Source of the DNA: Lasioglossum baleicum
Taxonomy: Eukaryota > Arthropoda > Insecta > Hymenoptera > Halictidae
NCBI RefSeq assembly: GCF_051020765.1
Contig: NC_134934.1
Span: 1,116,001 to 1,180,000, forward strand
Length of the DNA stretch: 64,000 nt
Direction: 5' to 3'
This document shows, piece by piece, positions 45,594 through 56,948 of the stretch. How positions within the stretch are numbered: position 1 is the stretch's first letter; the number at the start of each line of letters is the position of its first letter. Both the position numbers and the translations under genes were made by a program. The notes below the pieces were generated by a model that saw only the letters and a program-made list of their open reading frames with translations, was not told the DNA's origin and ran no database searches.

Positions 45594-47132
45594 GTGCAAT
45601 AAATTCCACATTGCTCAGCAGTAATGCTCGTTTTTATTTCTCTGAATATTTCGAAAAAATGAATGTATGTAAGTACAATACATTGCTGGTAGTTTACCGA
45701 GAGTAGAGATGGAACCACGGAACGAATGAGCAGGAAACAAAAGAAGCCGTACGAGTTCCAACGCTGGTTACATCCACACCCCCGTCTAATCGTATCACGC
45801 AACAACTGTTTGCGAATAAACACGCCGGCACGCGAATTATTGAAACAAAGCGTCGCGTCGCTATGGATCGATTGAATCGATCGCAGAAGCAGCCTTGTCG
45901 GAAGCTCGATAGATTGTATTAAAAACTCCCCCTTCGCGTTCATCCCTTTAAAAATAACGTAATATTATCCAGATTCGCTAAAATCCCAATTTTCGAGTAA
46001 ATATTTCTACGCTCAGTAGAATTGATTTAGCTTCGAGAGTGCCGTCGAAGTGAAACGTTTCTGTCGATTTTACCACGTTTTTATTTATGATCTAAAGGAT
46101 CGCGTGGAGTTACGTGCACCGTTGATTCGTATTTTACTGCTGTAGCTTCACAATTTGTAGCGATATCTATGTTCACATGTATTTTATCGTTTCTTTCTGT
46201 TTACTACCATCCGTCTTCTATTTATTGTGCGCAAGTCACCGTTGTGTAGAGTCAGATTTCCAGATTAGTTGAAAAAGAGTTTAACAGATGGTCGTTCAAC
46301 GACATCGAGAAGAATAAGTAAAGAATATTGTCGTATACGAGAGTCAAAGAACCATGAATAGAATTGACGAGCAATTCAAACATTAAACGGCGTGAATGGA
46401 ATTTATAAACAATGAGTCGTCCATAAAGGAGACGTCTAGAATGCACACGATAACAAAGAACAGAAGACGTTGTAGGAGACAATATAACAGAGTCACGCGT
46501 GATACCGGTCGTTAGCGCGGAGGGAAAAATGTTTGCAAAAAGGTGTTTACGCTGGCAAAAAAAGATCGGCAAAAAGGGGATGCGTGTGCATTATACGCCG
46601 AGAAAAAGAAAAAAATTGGGAAAAGTCGATGTAGCTACATGAAATAAAAGAGGAGTGGACAACAAGGTGATCGATGCGATCCATTCGAGCGGGAATAAAA
46701 TGAGCAGGAGGGTGAAGGAGCATGCGAGCATGTAGAGAAGCCATGCATAAGGTCTTATGACAGTCTTACGACAGTCACGAGTCATAACGCTCGTAACATT
46801 CAACGTCCGCGCGCATACGTAATCGCATGAGGCGGTAAATCCACGCTAAGCGACCGCTCGCCTTAACTTTATTCAAACGCATCGGCAACCTGCTCGGCCA
46901 ATCGGATCGATAGCGCGTAACCTGTGCTCATTCATGACTCGATGCGCTCGGTGACCACGGATCAGTTTTCCTCTGGTGCCGATTCTTTCAAATTCTCTGT
47001 TCGATACTCACAAAAATATTTGCCTCGCGCAAAATATAAATGCATGAGTCGAAATGCAAGACAGGTTATATGATAATATAGGTTTTTATATGATTTAAAA
47101 AAAATTCGCGAGTCGGTATCCCTTTTCAATCA
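45594..47132. other. Non-genic stretch
   Basis: The 118-codon minus-strand frame at 45943-45587 begins with ATG (MNAKGEFLIQSIELPTRLLL) but has no recognised domain and weak coding character. AT-rich otherwise. Confidence 0.3.
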
Positions 47133-47300
47133 AAAGTTACAACCCTTTCTAGATTTTGACGCCAGGGTGGGTGGCGTCATCGGCCTCGACGGTGTAATCC
47201 ATATTTATCCACTTGTAATTTCACATTGCTTCGAATCATTCTTGCAATCCTCGTTACACCTGCAGTGTCCGTATTACGTTCCAATTTCCGCCTCGTTCAG
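47133..47300. repeat. Dispersed direct repeat, copy B
   Basis: Partner of 45429-45593. It shares TTTTGACGCCAGGGTGG, TCATCGGCCT, GACGGTGTAA, ATTTATCC, CTTGTAATTTCACATT and CGTTCCAA. There is an extra GTGGCG near the centre. Confidence 0.75.
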
Positions 47301-48086
47301 AAACGCAGTTCAAAAAAATAATAGAAAGATAATCCAATGTGAATCAGTTTTGTATGCATTTATAGACACATCGAAACCTGTATGTGCACACCGTAAGTAC
47401 ACTGGAAGGAAATAAAGAGCAAGTTCAAATCAAATGGAACATCATCTTGTTTTTATGAAGTGATCGAGTAGTTCGAGGCTTTACCGCGCTGTAAATCACG
47501 GCGAGTGCTTTCGTGGACCGCCTCAGACTGAAAAGTCACGCGATCTTTATCGATTTCCGTTCATTGACACGATCGGCGATGTTCATTGACGAGGAGCTTA
47601 CGCACGAGCGAGCGAGCGATCACTAGCGTACGACGACTTGTCGTGCGTGCCCACGCACACCGATGGCGCCTTCGGCCGTTTTAATTACCTTTGTCGCGTG
47701 TACGTGTCGCCGCGCTGATCATGGCTATCTAGCCGTGCAAAGGTGGGGAGGTAAGGATAAACGGCGATCAGTTATCTTGATTGACGACGAGCATCTTATC
47801 TGCTGCGTAATAACCGCGCAAGAAACTTTGAGCAGGAAACACACGTCGCCGATATTAAAATCCTTTTTATCCGTCCTGGCGGCTTCTGGGTCGCGTATAA
47901 TTGAAAACCGAACGTCACCTGGCGGTTCGAATGCCCCCGATCACGCTCCAAAAAATTTGATTTGCAGATCGCGCGTTTCAGGCGAGCTCCGCGGCTTGAT
48001 TTCGTTGCGATTTTATTTTCCGTTCTATTACACCGATATTTGTTTCTCTGATCCTCACCGGTGATTAATGTCATCGGCAACACTTA
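47301..48086. other. Non-genic stretch with one exon-like segment
   Basis: At 47663-47750 a plus-strand frame starting MAPSAVLITFVACTC ends on a donor-like GTAAGG, but the frame also continues open to 48064. No domain is recognised and I do not call it. Other ORFs here are antisense shadows. Confidence 0.25.
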
Positions 48087-48197
48087 GGGTCCATTCCGTT
48101 GCACGCATAATGCGCATACACTGTATAGTGTATGCATAGAGACTCTTATACTACACTATACAGTGTATGCGCATTATGCGTGCAACGGAATGGACCC
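48087..48197. mobile_element. Harbinger-like MITE with 46-bp perfect arms
   Basis: The element is 111 bp. Its first 46 bases (starting GGGTCCATTCCGTTGCACGC) are an exact reverse complement of its last 46, around a 19-base loop. It is flanked on both sides by TTA (48084-48086 and 48198-48200). A 3-bp TWA duplication with GGG-starting ends is the PIF/Harbinger pattern. The perfect arms and intact duplication point to a recent insertion. There is no coding capacity, and the transcript would form a tight hairpin. Confidence 0.8.
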
Positions 48198-48200
48198 TTA

Positions 48201-49353
48201 GTAACAGTCTGCGGTAATCACTCGATTATCATGAAGATAATACGATTATACAATGAAATGCACGTCTTTGCCGATTCGATTGATAGCAACTCGCGAGTTT
48301 CGCATGCTCCAGTGATCGCCGTAAACGCTCGATTACTCGCAGCCTCCTAACGAGCGCGTCAAGCAAACCAGGAAAGAATTATTCGCGTTAACGTCCTCCA
48401 TTTTTTCGCCCGCGCACTGTTAACGTTCCAGTTTCACTAGAATTATAATCATTTAATTTCGCTGCACCCTCGACCGAAAAGCAGGAAGAAAAAACAAAGA
48501 AAATTACGGTCGTCGGTGCCGTGGAACGGCCGCGGCCGGGAACATCAGACGAAGAAAATTACACCGTTTCGCGGGTCTACGGACAAAACCAAAGAACCGT
48601 CCTCGGGCTCTAATTAACTGAAAGAACCACTCGCCGCCCCTCCTCCGCAAACGGCGGTACGATATCGAACCCGAAGGAATCGTCGAACAGCTAATGAAAA
48701 TTGAAACGGGACCTCTCTAATGGAACGTATTAATTGGCCTCGTAACGGCGGAATTCTTCGGCAACGAGGAACAAAGCCGCAGGATCTTGATTTTGGCAGG
48801 ACAAATCGTTCGTTTCTGTCGAACGGCGGACTCTGCTTCGCTGTTGGCCAACCGAAATGTTGCAATAAACATTCCCGCCTCTTGTTCGCGTCGGTGGATA
48901 TCATTCCGTCGCGTTTCATTGGCTGCCGGGTCGTTTCTCTTTTATCGATGTAGGTAAAAGAAGATTATAAATAAGAAAGTAGGTGCAGTATCATGCTGCT
49001 GCTAACATCAGACGGTGTTGCTTTTATAAGCGGCTCTGCGACCCGTATCGGGTGAGTCTGGAAGAAATGATCGTCTCATCCTCTCTCCACATAATTCATG
49101 GATTGCTCTATCTGATTTGCTAGGGTTCAATCGGCTAATTCGTATGGTGTATTTCTATTTATTTCTTTAAGATTCTACAGTAATTCTTCGTTGTTCCATT
49201 CGCTGATCAGTCGCATGGTTAACGTGGTTCGAAGCAACTTTAAAGTAAGGTGGAGATTATAATCCTCAAGAAACGAACATTTCCCTGTCGCGGAATTTTT
49301 CCTCCGTTTGTTCAGGAAATCTCGACGCATGCTACCGATTCGTGAAGCGAGCC
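48201..49353. other. Non-genic stretch
   Basis: Moderately GC-rich to about 48950 with antisense pairs of ORFs (48919-48614 minus, 48720-48953 plus), none recognisable. No gene is called. Confidence 0.4.
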
Positions 49354-49589
49354 TTAACACGTTCAATGCGGATCAGTTCTGGAACTGACTTAAGAACAAC
49401 TTTACCACGCGAGTCAGTTCTGAAACTGACAAACGGACCTAGTGACTTCCGCTCAAAATTTTTGAGAAAAAAAAATGTATTTCATAAAAGTGATTTCCAG
49501 AAAGGTAATATTTAGATTTCACGAAAAAAATTTTTTTAATTCGCGTTGGGGCGAGTTTTAGATCGTCAAAAACGCATTGGAAGTGTTAA
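49354..49589. mobile_element. piggyBac-like MITE (CACGTTCAATGCGG family)
   Basis: TTAACACGTTCAATGCG at the left and, inverted from the right, TTAACACTTCCAATGCG form imperfect inverted termini bounded by TTAA (49354-49357 and 49586-49589). The left third contains two small hairpins, CAGTTCTGGAACTG (49374-49387) and GTCAGTTCTGAAACTGAC (49413-49430). The 236-bp body is non-coding. Single ends of similar sequence occur at 34878-34890 and 39974-39987. Confidence 0.7.
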
Positions 49590-52374
49590 GTAAACTGCTT
49601 TTTCGTTTTCTTTGGACCCGACTACGGTGGCAGGTAGACAGGTGTTCCGAGCTGGCTCGGATCTGAACGAAGACCAGGCAACCTCGAGAGTTTAAAGTGG
49701 AAAGAACAGTCTGAGAATATTTTCAGTGGCGTCGAATACTTTTTTAAATATTCAGCAATCGTACAAATTCGATCAACCATAGCCTTTCACCTTACTCCGA
49801 ACATTGTACACTGAACTATCGAAATTCTTCTACGATTCCAACATGATCATCAAAGCATGAAGATGCAGATTTGCATAAAGAACCGCAATCCGCTTATCAC
49901 GCACGGCGCGGTGGCCACGCCATACTATCCGAAAGTGAAGATAAATCATCGGCAGCTTATTTACGACGGTTCGTTGTCAAACGAGCGTGTTCGTCTGCAG
50001 ATGTCTATCCATTCAAGCGTGTAATCGACGAATTGACCGTTGTCTACGATGCACCGGGTGTCTCTCTCGAGGAAATGACCGGTCTCGTTGCAGGCGAACA
50101 CATCTGGTATAAGCAGGGCCCCTAACGTCTGGTGATAATTCATCGACTCGCGTGATTTATTCAGCGTCAAGAGCGTCTCTCTCGCTCTCTCTCTCTCTCT
50201 CTCTCCCTGCTCGGTGATGAACGTGTAATTCGTCGGTCTACTTTGTGGACACCATCTTCCCCGCGTTATCGATCCGCGCTCTGCCCTCCCACGTTACTGC
50301 GCTTTGAAGCTGTCCTCCCACGATACACGCTTGTAATGTGTAACCCCGGGCCGTGTACGTGCGATCGTCGAGCGTGTAACCTGACAGTTATCGAGCCACG
50401 GCACCGACCGGCGTTTATCATCGCCGCGATCTGTGTATCGTGATTCTGGTAGCGCGTGCAACGACTATCGCTCCATCATCCTCCACCGATGATCCACGGG
50501 GTGGCGCGCGCGATAGACGAACGATCTCTCGATCTGTACGCTGACAAAACGAACGACACAATGTTATTCGCAATAGAAGCCTCTTCACGCGATTTCAGAT
50601 CGTATTTTCACATAATACTGGGTATACTGAAAAATTGACTTGATCGAACGGAATTAGAGAGACCACAATTGTTCCAATTTTTCTGAAGGTGCTGATACTG
50701 GTCAAAACGAGCGAATCATGTTATCTGGCAACGTATTTAGGTAAAGGTTGGAACGGAACGAGCTCCGTAGCTCGATAACGCGGCTGTGTCGACGCTGCCC
50801 AACCCCCGAATCGTTGTTTGTATTTTTGGACCGCGGCTGCACCGAGAGAATATTTGCCCCCATCTTGAGCTGAAGTGCCGTGTTATTTTTTAACGCCACT
50901 TGAGGCGATGCTGTCGTTCGCCGAACAACGAAGTTTCGACGAAACGTCTGCCAGAGATCGCCTCGAGGGCGTAATTAAAATTATTCAGTTCATACGTATC
51001 TCCAATTATAGAATCCTGCTGGCCAAAGGAAATCGAAGAAAATTCGGAGAAAGATATTTATCGTTTCTCCTTTAGACAAAATCCTTAAACTCATTTAGAA
51101 AACTTTTAGTATATTGTAAAAGTACGTCGAATTTTTTAAACACCATTTCTCACTGAATAATTCCATCGAACTTTCTAATGATATCGCGGAATATCAGCGA
51201 AAACAGAAGAAGAACTTTCGCAGTCGCGCGACTTCCAATTTAGGTAAATCGATTCAAAGCAAATACTTGTCTATCCTGACTTATTTCCTTCAATTTCCGT
51301 TTCGAAACGGCCCTGCACTCTCCAATGGCGATGTGGATCATCATTAATCACAAAAACAGTTCAATTTCCGTATTTCGTTGTTTTACTTCCCCGGTTTACA
51401 ATTCCAAATGTCCAAGTTTGATTTTTATTGTACTGACTTCAAGATTAGAAAAGACAGGAAGTAAATACAATATTTAGCTATCTTGATTTATTTCCTTCAG
51501 TTCCCATTTTGAAATGTTGCTGAGCTCACCAATCACGAGGTAGATCATCATTAATCAGAAATAGAGAATTCAATTTCCGTAGAATCTCGTTGCTTTAACC
51601 CCTCGATCTCCAATTCAACATGTCCATTTTTCTTTTTCCTAATTCCCCATTTCCGAGCGAATCGGATCGGACAAATTGAAATTTTTCAGTCCCGTTCCGC
51701 CCGGAATATCTCGGATTTCTAATTCAAATTTCGCCGAGCACGATCAGCCGCGCCTATAATCGCAAAAATGGTGTCGAACATAAAAGCGGCGAATTTCATT
51801 AAACGGGGCCGCGAGGACGAGCCGTAAAAGCGGATTGTAATGCGGCGATGAAAACAGGAAAGCAGCTAAAAACGCATTTAGGCAATTAAAGGAACGAGTG
51901 GCAAAGAGGCAGGCGGGGAAAGATCGGAGAATAAAAATTTTACGGGAACACGTAGAGCAGGAAATTAAACGCGAAACCGCGGCCGAGTGGAAGGGAAGAG
52001 CTGAAACAACACCGGTGACCGAGTAATTGCACAAAGACAGAAAGAATTTCAACAAGACGAGCGTGTTCGCTTAAATTAAACTCAATTACCGTAATAAGTC
52101 GGCCAGCTTAACGATTTTACCGTTATCGTTCACACGTAATTAGATCGGCGTTATGGGTAATTCGAAATGTACACCTATAACTGCGTTGCTGCCGGTAAAG
52201 ATCTTTCTAGCTGCTTGCACTTGTATGCAAATAATTTCTGCCGAGCGAGTCATTTAATCACCTATCATTGTCGGCAAGAATTTATTCAGCAACATCTCTT
52301 TCGGGTCTGATAAAGAATGGTTACGATTTTTATATAAGCGTTACATTTGAGGAATTCGTGACTTTTCTGTGGTA
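49590..52374. other. Non-genic stretch
   Basis: A (CT)n tract lies at 50175-50205. A plus-strand frame at 49871-50125 and its sister frame at 49856-50023 are both open and protein-like (for example SADVYPFKRVIDELTVVYDA), but there are no splice or start signals I trust. Two segments near 51240-51330 and 51470-51560 are diverged direct repeats (TATCTTGATTTATTTCCTTC and TATCCTGACTTATTTCCTTC). Nothing is called as a gene. Confidence 0.3.
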
Positions 52375-53446
52375 AGGTGGAGTGGGGTAAGCGCGTAAAC
52401 GAAGCAAGTGTATTAGGGTAACTGCACCAGTGAGTAAACGGGCACCAGTAAATGAACGCTTTTGTATATTTCAACAAATTTTAAGCCGCACGGCATAGTA
52501 GCGATAATGACTCTTGGGCCAATTGAATATATGACTCTTTTTCGTAGCTGTATTCCTATTGGTACAATAGAAAGAATATAGTAAGAATATATTGGTACTA
52601 GAATATAGTGTTCATTGACTGGTATTTTTTATATTTTTTATTTAACGTTTAATAAAGAAAAATAATAAGAATTTCACTTTATTTGTGTTCATTTATTTTT
52701 GACAAATGAAGTATAGGGAGCCGTTTGGCATATATGAGATTCCTGTGATTCACATATTTTTTTTAAAATAAAATATCTTCCTGAACAATTTCTTAAATGT
52801 TCATTCACTGGTGCAGTTACCCTAACTGGTTATTTTTATTATGATTTGAACGAAATTTCTCTAGCTTGTATTTAATAATGTAGTATAAGTTAGTATGAAC
52901 TATCGACATAGGTGTCGCCCAAGAATAAAGGTGTTTTCCTCGCTTAAATCAACCAATGCCAAACAGTCACATGAGAGATACACGTACAACTTTGAGATTA
53001 CCCTGAACGTGCAATAGTTTACAAGTTATTAATATATTCTGTGTTATTATTTTAGGTAAGTACAAAAAATATTGATGTAGGTTTGCATTAAATAAACCGT
53101 TTTTAGTGTATTTTTTTTTATTTATTGAGTTCTTTGTTTAAAAATGGATAACTATAAAACTAAACAATATAATTTAATGCAATAAGAAGCATTTTATAGC
53201 AGACTTGTTAATCATTTTTTTCTTGCCCCGTAGCACTTGAAACAAGTAGTTGACACTTCGTACAATATCCTATCAAAATGATAATTTTCAAGCAAAATTA
53301 GAATCCTACATAATTCTAATTCACCAGTAATAACTGTGGCAAGAGTTTGATACCAAGAGGGTTAAGTTTTTACATACCAGACTGAAAATACATCAGTCTA
53401 AAGCCCAACTTTACAAAAACTAGTGCGCACTTACCCCACTTCACTT
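52375..53446. mobile_element. TA-flanked DNA transposon remnant (outer, GTGGGGTAAG ends)
   Basis: AGGTGGAGTGGGGTAAGCGC at the left and, inverted from the right, AAGTGAAGTGGGGTAAGTGC are terminal inverted repeats, each bordered by TA (52373-52374 and 53447-53448). The 1072-bp element has another element inserted near its left end. A short plus-strand frame within it (MPNSHMRDTRT at about 52958) loosely recalls the MP-x-x-x-x-R-K-T start of pogo-type transposases but soon stops. A Tc1/mariner/pogo origin is likely from the TA target; the family is not certain. Confidence 0.7.
52416..52822. mobile_element. Nested TA-flanked MITE (GGGTAACTGCACCAGTGA ends)
   Basis: GGGTAACTGCACCAGTGA at the left and TCACTGGTGCAGTTACCC at the right are perfect 18-bp inverted repeats, both bordered by TA (52414-52415 and 52823-52824). 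The 407-bp body is AT-rich and non-coding. It lies about 40 bp inside the outer element, so it inserted after that element arrived. Confidence 0.8.
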
Positions 53447-56400
53447 TAGTATGGTTTCATATATTAACAGAAGGTTGACACGTTTAATGCATTGAAGTGC
53501 AGTTAAAGCACTCGTTAATTTTTACTAATTTTTAAATTGACTGAATTAAAAGCAATCAAAATGTGAATGGCGTAAAAAAAGAGTGCTAAACTCACGGAAA
53601 TGTTTAACAAAAAATCGAGATCATTTGAATAGGAATGAAATAAAAGATACTCGAGTGTAAGACAAAATTTTCCTTGAAACATTAGTGACCTCTTCGCAAG
53701 GGTAGTAGTTTCAGTTCCACTCTAGGTCAGCCTGTACAAAGTGCCGATATCAGACTTTTAAACAACGAGGGTGTGTGTACACGTGTAAAAACAGAAAATC
53801 GAGGTTGCGGCCGAGGTCGAAATCAATCGATTTATGATAGCCCAGCGTGACATACGGTTATGACGTTTTCGAGTTATTCATTGTCCAAGTAACGTGCACG
53901 ACTAGCAAAATTTTTTGCCCTCTGGTTCGTGACTAGTGGACGTTATATCTGTCGCGCGAACATTTCCTAATCATCAGCCCTTGTAAGCTGTTGGACACAC
54001 GATGATTTCTCCACACCATAATACATTGTGGACTTTGTTTCCAGACATCAGTTTCAACCCAAGTAGCAAATTCGAATAATAGTAACACCATTTTGGAAGG
54101 TCGTTTCTACTGAGTCAAGAAAAGCAAACTTCCTGTTCTACAGGGAGTAAAAATAAGAGTATATCAGTCGTTCAACCACCGTCATTTCAATTGCTATCTC
54201 CCTGCCGACGAATGACGGACATCAGTTTCACCGGAAGCAGTAAATTCCGATAATAGTAAAATCCTTTTGGAAAATGCTCGCCACCGAACAAAAAGGAAGG
54301 AAACGTTGCAGAAGTGCTGTTCCCGTGGAGTGAACCATGAAGGAATTTTACGTTCTCTCCACCGGTTTTTCGCGGATTCAATTCCAGAACGATGTCGGAC
54401 GTCAGTCAAAGGTCGTTCTCCCATCCGCCACGATCGAAAATCGAATCTTCTTTCTGTCTCGAACCCGAACGACGTCCAAAACGAAACGCCTTTGCATCCA
54501 GCAGCCTGTCTGCCTCGCCCGTTATCGCATCCTATCGCGACAATAGTGTGTCGACGTGCATTCAGATACCTCGATTACGTGGAACTGCTGACCAGGCGTT
54601 CGATCACGTGTGAAAATCTGGGCCAAGGATCCCGAGGAAGGTTTCCGCGAGTTCAAAGCTACCGATCGCGTCCCCCGCGTATACTACGATCAAAAACTTT
54701 CGCGATCGTTCTCATCTCGTCTGGGAAAATCTGCACGCGGAACCTTCGCGGTCCCATGGATCTCGTTAACACTTTCGTTTTACCGTAAATCAGTCCTCCT
54801 TGGGACCTCTACGTCGCAGACCCTAACGATCTTTTGTCGAACCCCCATTAGTCCCTCGTTTCCCCCGATGATCGCGACTGCTGCCACCAAAGCGCAAATT
54901 TTTGTGCATTTTGTGCAGATTATTTTGAGATCTAATTAATTTATTCAACTATTATATAACATGAGCATAAAGTTCACATGAGTATGAAAATGACTGTAGA
55001 TCAAGAACCCATTACGCAGAGACTCCAAAAATAAAAAACCACAATCTTGCAAAGCGGAGAAGAATCAGATGTTCCCATCAGACGAGATAATCCGTTTTAG
55101 TTTTAATTCCGTAAAATCCCGTGGAGAAAAAGCGAATTTCCGCAGCCTTCCAACGGTTTCATGTTAATCCATGGAAATGCGAATTTCCACAATGTTCCGT
55201 GTATTCTGTTCATGAAATTCTCCAGGTCTCCGGAGCCCGGCGAAAGCCAAATATCGAAAGCGGCAGAGTTACCGGTTAATTGGATTCATTAAAAAATAAT
55301 TTCAGAAGCGCTGGAACCGGTGAGGATCTCGCGATCGAGGACGGAAGCGGAACGTCGCGTCGGCGGTGTTAATGAAAAATTTACAGGTTTCCTGCGACAA
55401 GTGGTGTGCGCGTGTTCTCGTTCTTTTCGCGCAACCGTTCGCAAATTAGCGACGCGTTGCGCTACGTCGATACGACGCGAATCGCTCCGGCGCGACGGCC
55501 TCCGAAGACTATAGCGCGCGGATCCCGGAGGTAATCGATACTTCGCTCGAACGCTTCCACTCGACTCACTTTTATTTCCTTAATTATCCGGCGACGGCGA
55601 TTAATTATCGGGGAAAGTGCGCTTCTGGCTCTGAATAGCGGTGCCTGTTGGTAATCCAAGTTATCCGAGCATTGCCGCCATGCTGCGCCGCACCAATCGA
55701 CGCTAATTTCTCGCTGCTACGATTTAACCCCCTCGGTTCGCTAAAGGTGACTATGGTCGGACACCGTTGACCGCTTTTTGCAACTCAAAGGCGACTATAG
55801 GTCACGCATCGATGCCCATCATCCCAGGTACACGTTCGCGAAAATAGGGAAATTGCTCGCCGGGCTTCCGAGAAATTATTCCTCCTGCTAAACATTTCCC
55901 TAATTCAAAGCACGTATCCCACAAAACTGCAGTCAGAATAACTGACAGAAACATAGAATACATTTGACGCAGTTGTGGACAAATCGTCCTTAAAATATGT
56001 TTGATGGCACCACGTTCAACGAGTAATTAGAACGGGACTAATTCCGCGAGCAAGCCGAGCCGCGAAAGACAATGGCCACTGAACAGGCGGGCCAACGGAG
56101 AAAAGAAAGCAAGGTCCACCACACCTTCCGACTCATTGCCATTTCTCTCTGCCGCGTCGTCGTCGCAGTAACAACGTTACCAGGATTGCATTTGATGATG
56201 ACTGAAATGTAGGTCATGTGCGCACCCGGCTGGAGGTCCAAGCAATGGGTCGCAGCGCAGGTGAAACGACTCGAACTTGAATTTAGAAAGAGAGCTGCAA
56301 AGAATTGAGGGAAGGGGCGCGTATTCTTGTTAGCGTTCTTAGTCGAGCTTTATATATGTATTGTATATAGTTTTTACATTTGCTACATCCCGAGCTGCAG

Positions 56401-56540
56401 CTCCATGGGAATCCGATACATATATATGTATTTACTAATACCATACTTGTAGCTAACTTCTGTTTACATAGAGTGTGCATGAAAGGACTGTGTAATAATC
56501 TGCCTTCTTGTTCCTACAGACGCAATTCATTAAAATCAAA
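53447..56540. other. Non-genic stretch with a diverged duplication
   Basis: ACATCAGTTTCAACCCAAGT plus AGTAACACCATTTTGGAAGG (54044-54125) recurs as ACATCAGTTTCACCGGAAGC plus AGTAAAATCCTTTTGGAAAA (54217-54298), a direct duplication 173 bp apart. The 173-codon plus-strand frame at 54267-54788 begins in the second copy and is contradicted by other open frames, so I do not call it. GC-rich islands at 54300-54880 and 55300-55700 are otherwise unrecognised. Confidence 0.4.
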
Positions 56541-56948
56541 ATGAGATTTGATTCGACGTTGATTTCCCAGGATTTCTGTAGGTACCAAACCGTTTATTTA
56601 TACAAGCTCCCGCGGTGGAAATACCAGCTTCTATTTATTTGGAACTTGTCGATAAATGGACCATTCCGACTGGAACCAGGAGAGAATCTACGTTCGCTGG
56701 ATAATTTTCGGATTTATATGACGGTGGTGTTATGTATTTGTTTTCACGGCAGCGTGGCGCGCGGCGTTTCCCACAGAGAGACCCGCGACGAACGAAAAAT
56801 AAACGTCGACGTTACGGCACTGGTTTCCGTAATTTTATTTTTAATGCGGCCGGCTAGGGACCGGCACGACTCCCCGATATATCGCAGGGAAATCGGGGAA
56901 ATATTGGCCAATAAACGTGTCGCTCGATACTCCGTGCAGCTGCTTTAA
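56541..56948 (+). CDS. Candidate 135-aa protein, unrecognised
   Basis: ATG at 56541 sits in ideal insect context (ATCAAAATGAG), 21 bases after a strong acceptor (TCTTGTTCCTACAG ending at 56519), and opens a frame of 135 codons to TAA at 56946-56948. The peptide begins MRFDSTLISQDFCRYQTVYL. It has two hydrophobic segments, at about residues 67-79 (IYMTVVLCICFHG) and 97-107 (ALVSVILFLMR), with basic flanks, so a small membrane protein is possible. I recognise no domain. No poly(A) signal was located close by. A minus-strand frame (57135-56854) overlaps. It could be chance. Confidence 0.3.
   Translation: MRFDSTLISQDFCRYQTVYLYKLPRWKYQLLFIWNLSINGPFRLEPGENLRSLDNFRIYMTVVLCICFHGSVARGVSHRETRDERKINVDVTALVSVILFLMRPARDRHDSPIYRREIGEILANKRVARYSVQLL

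Noticed and set aside
45587..45943. 118-codon minus-strand ORF starting MNAKGEFLIQ
   Set aside because: No domain, uneven composition and no promoter or poly(A) signal. It adjoins a dispersed repeat.
54267..54788. 173-codon plus-strand ORF
   Set aside because: It starts inside a duplicated non-coding segment, two other plus-strand frames are open over the same bases, and the translation shows no domain, signal or consistent composition.
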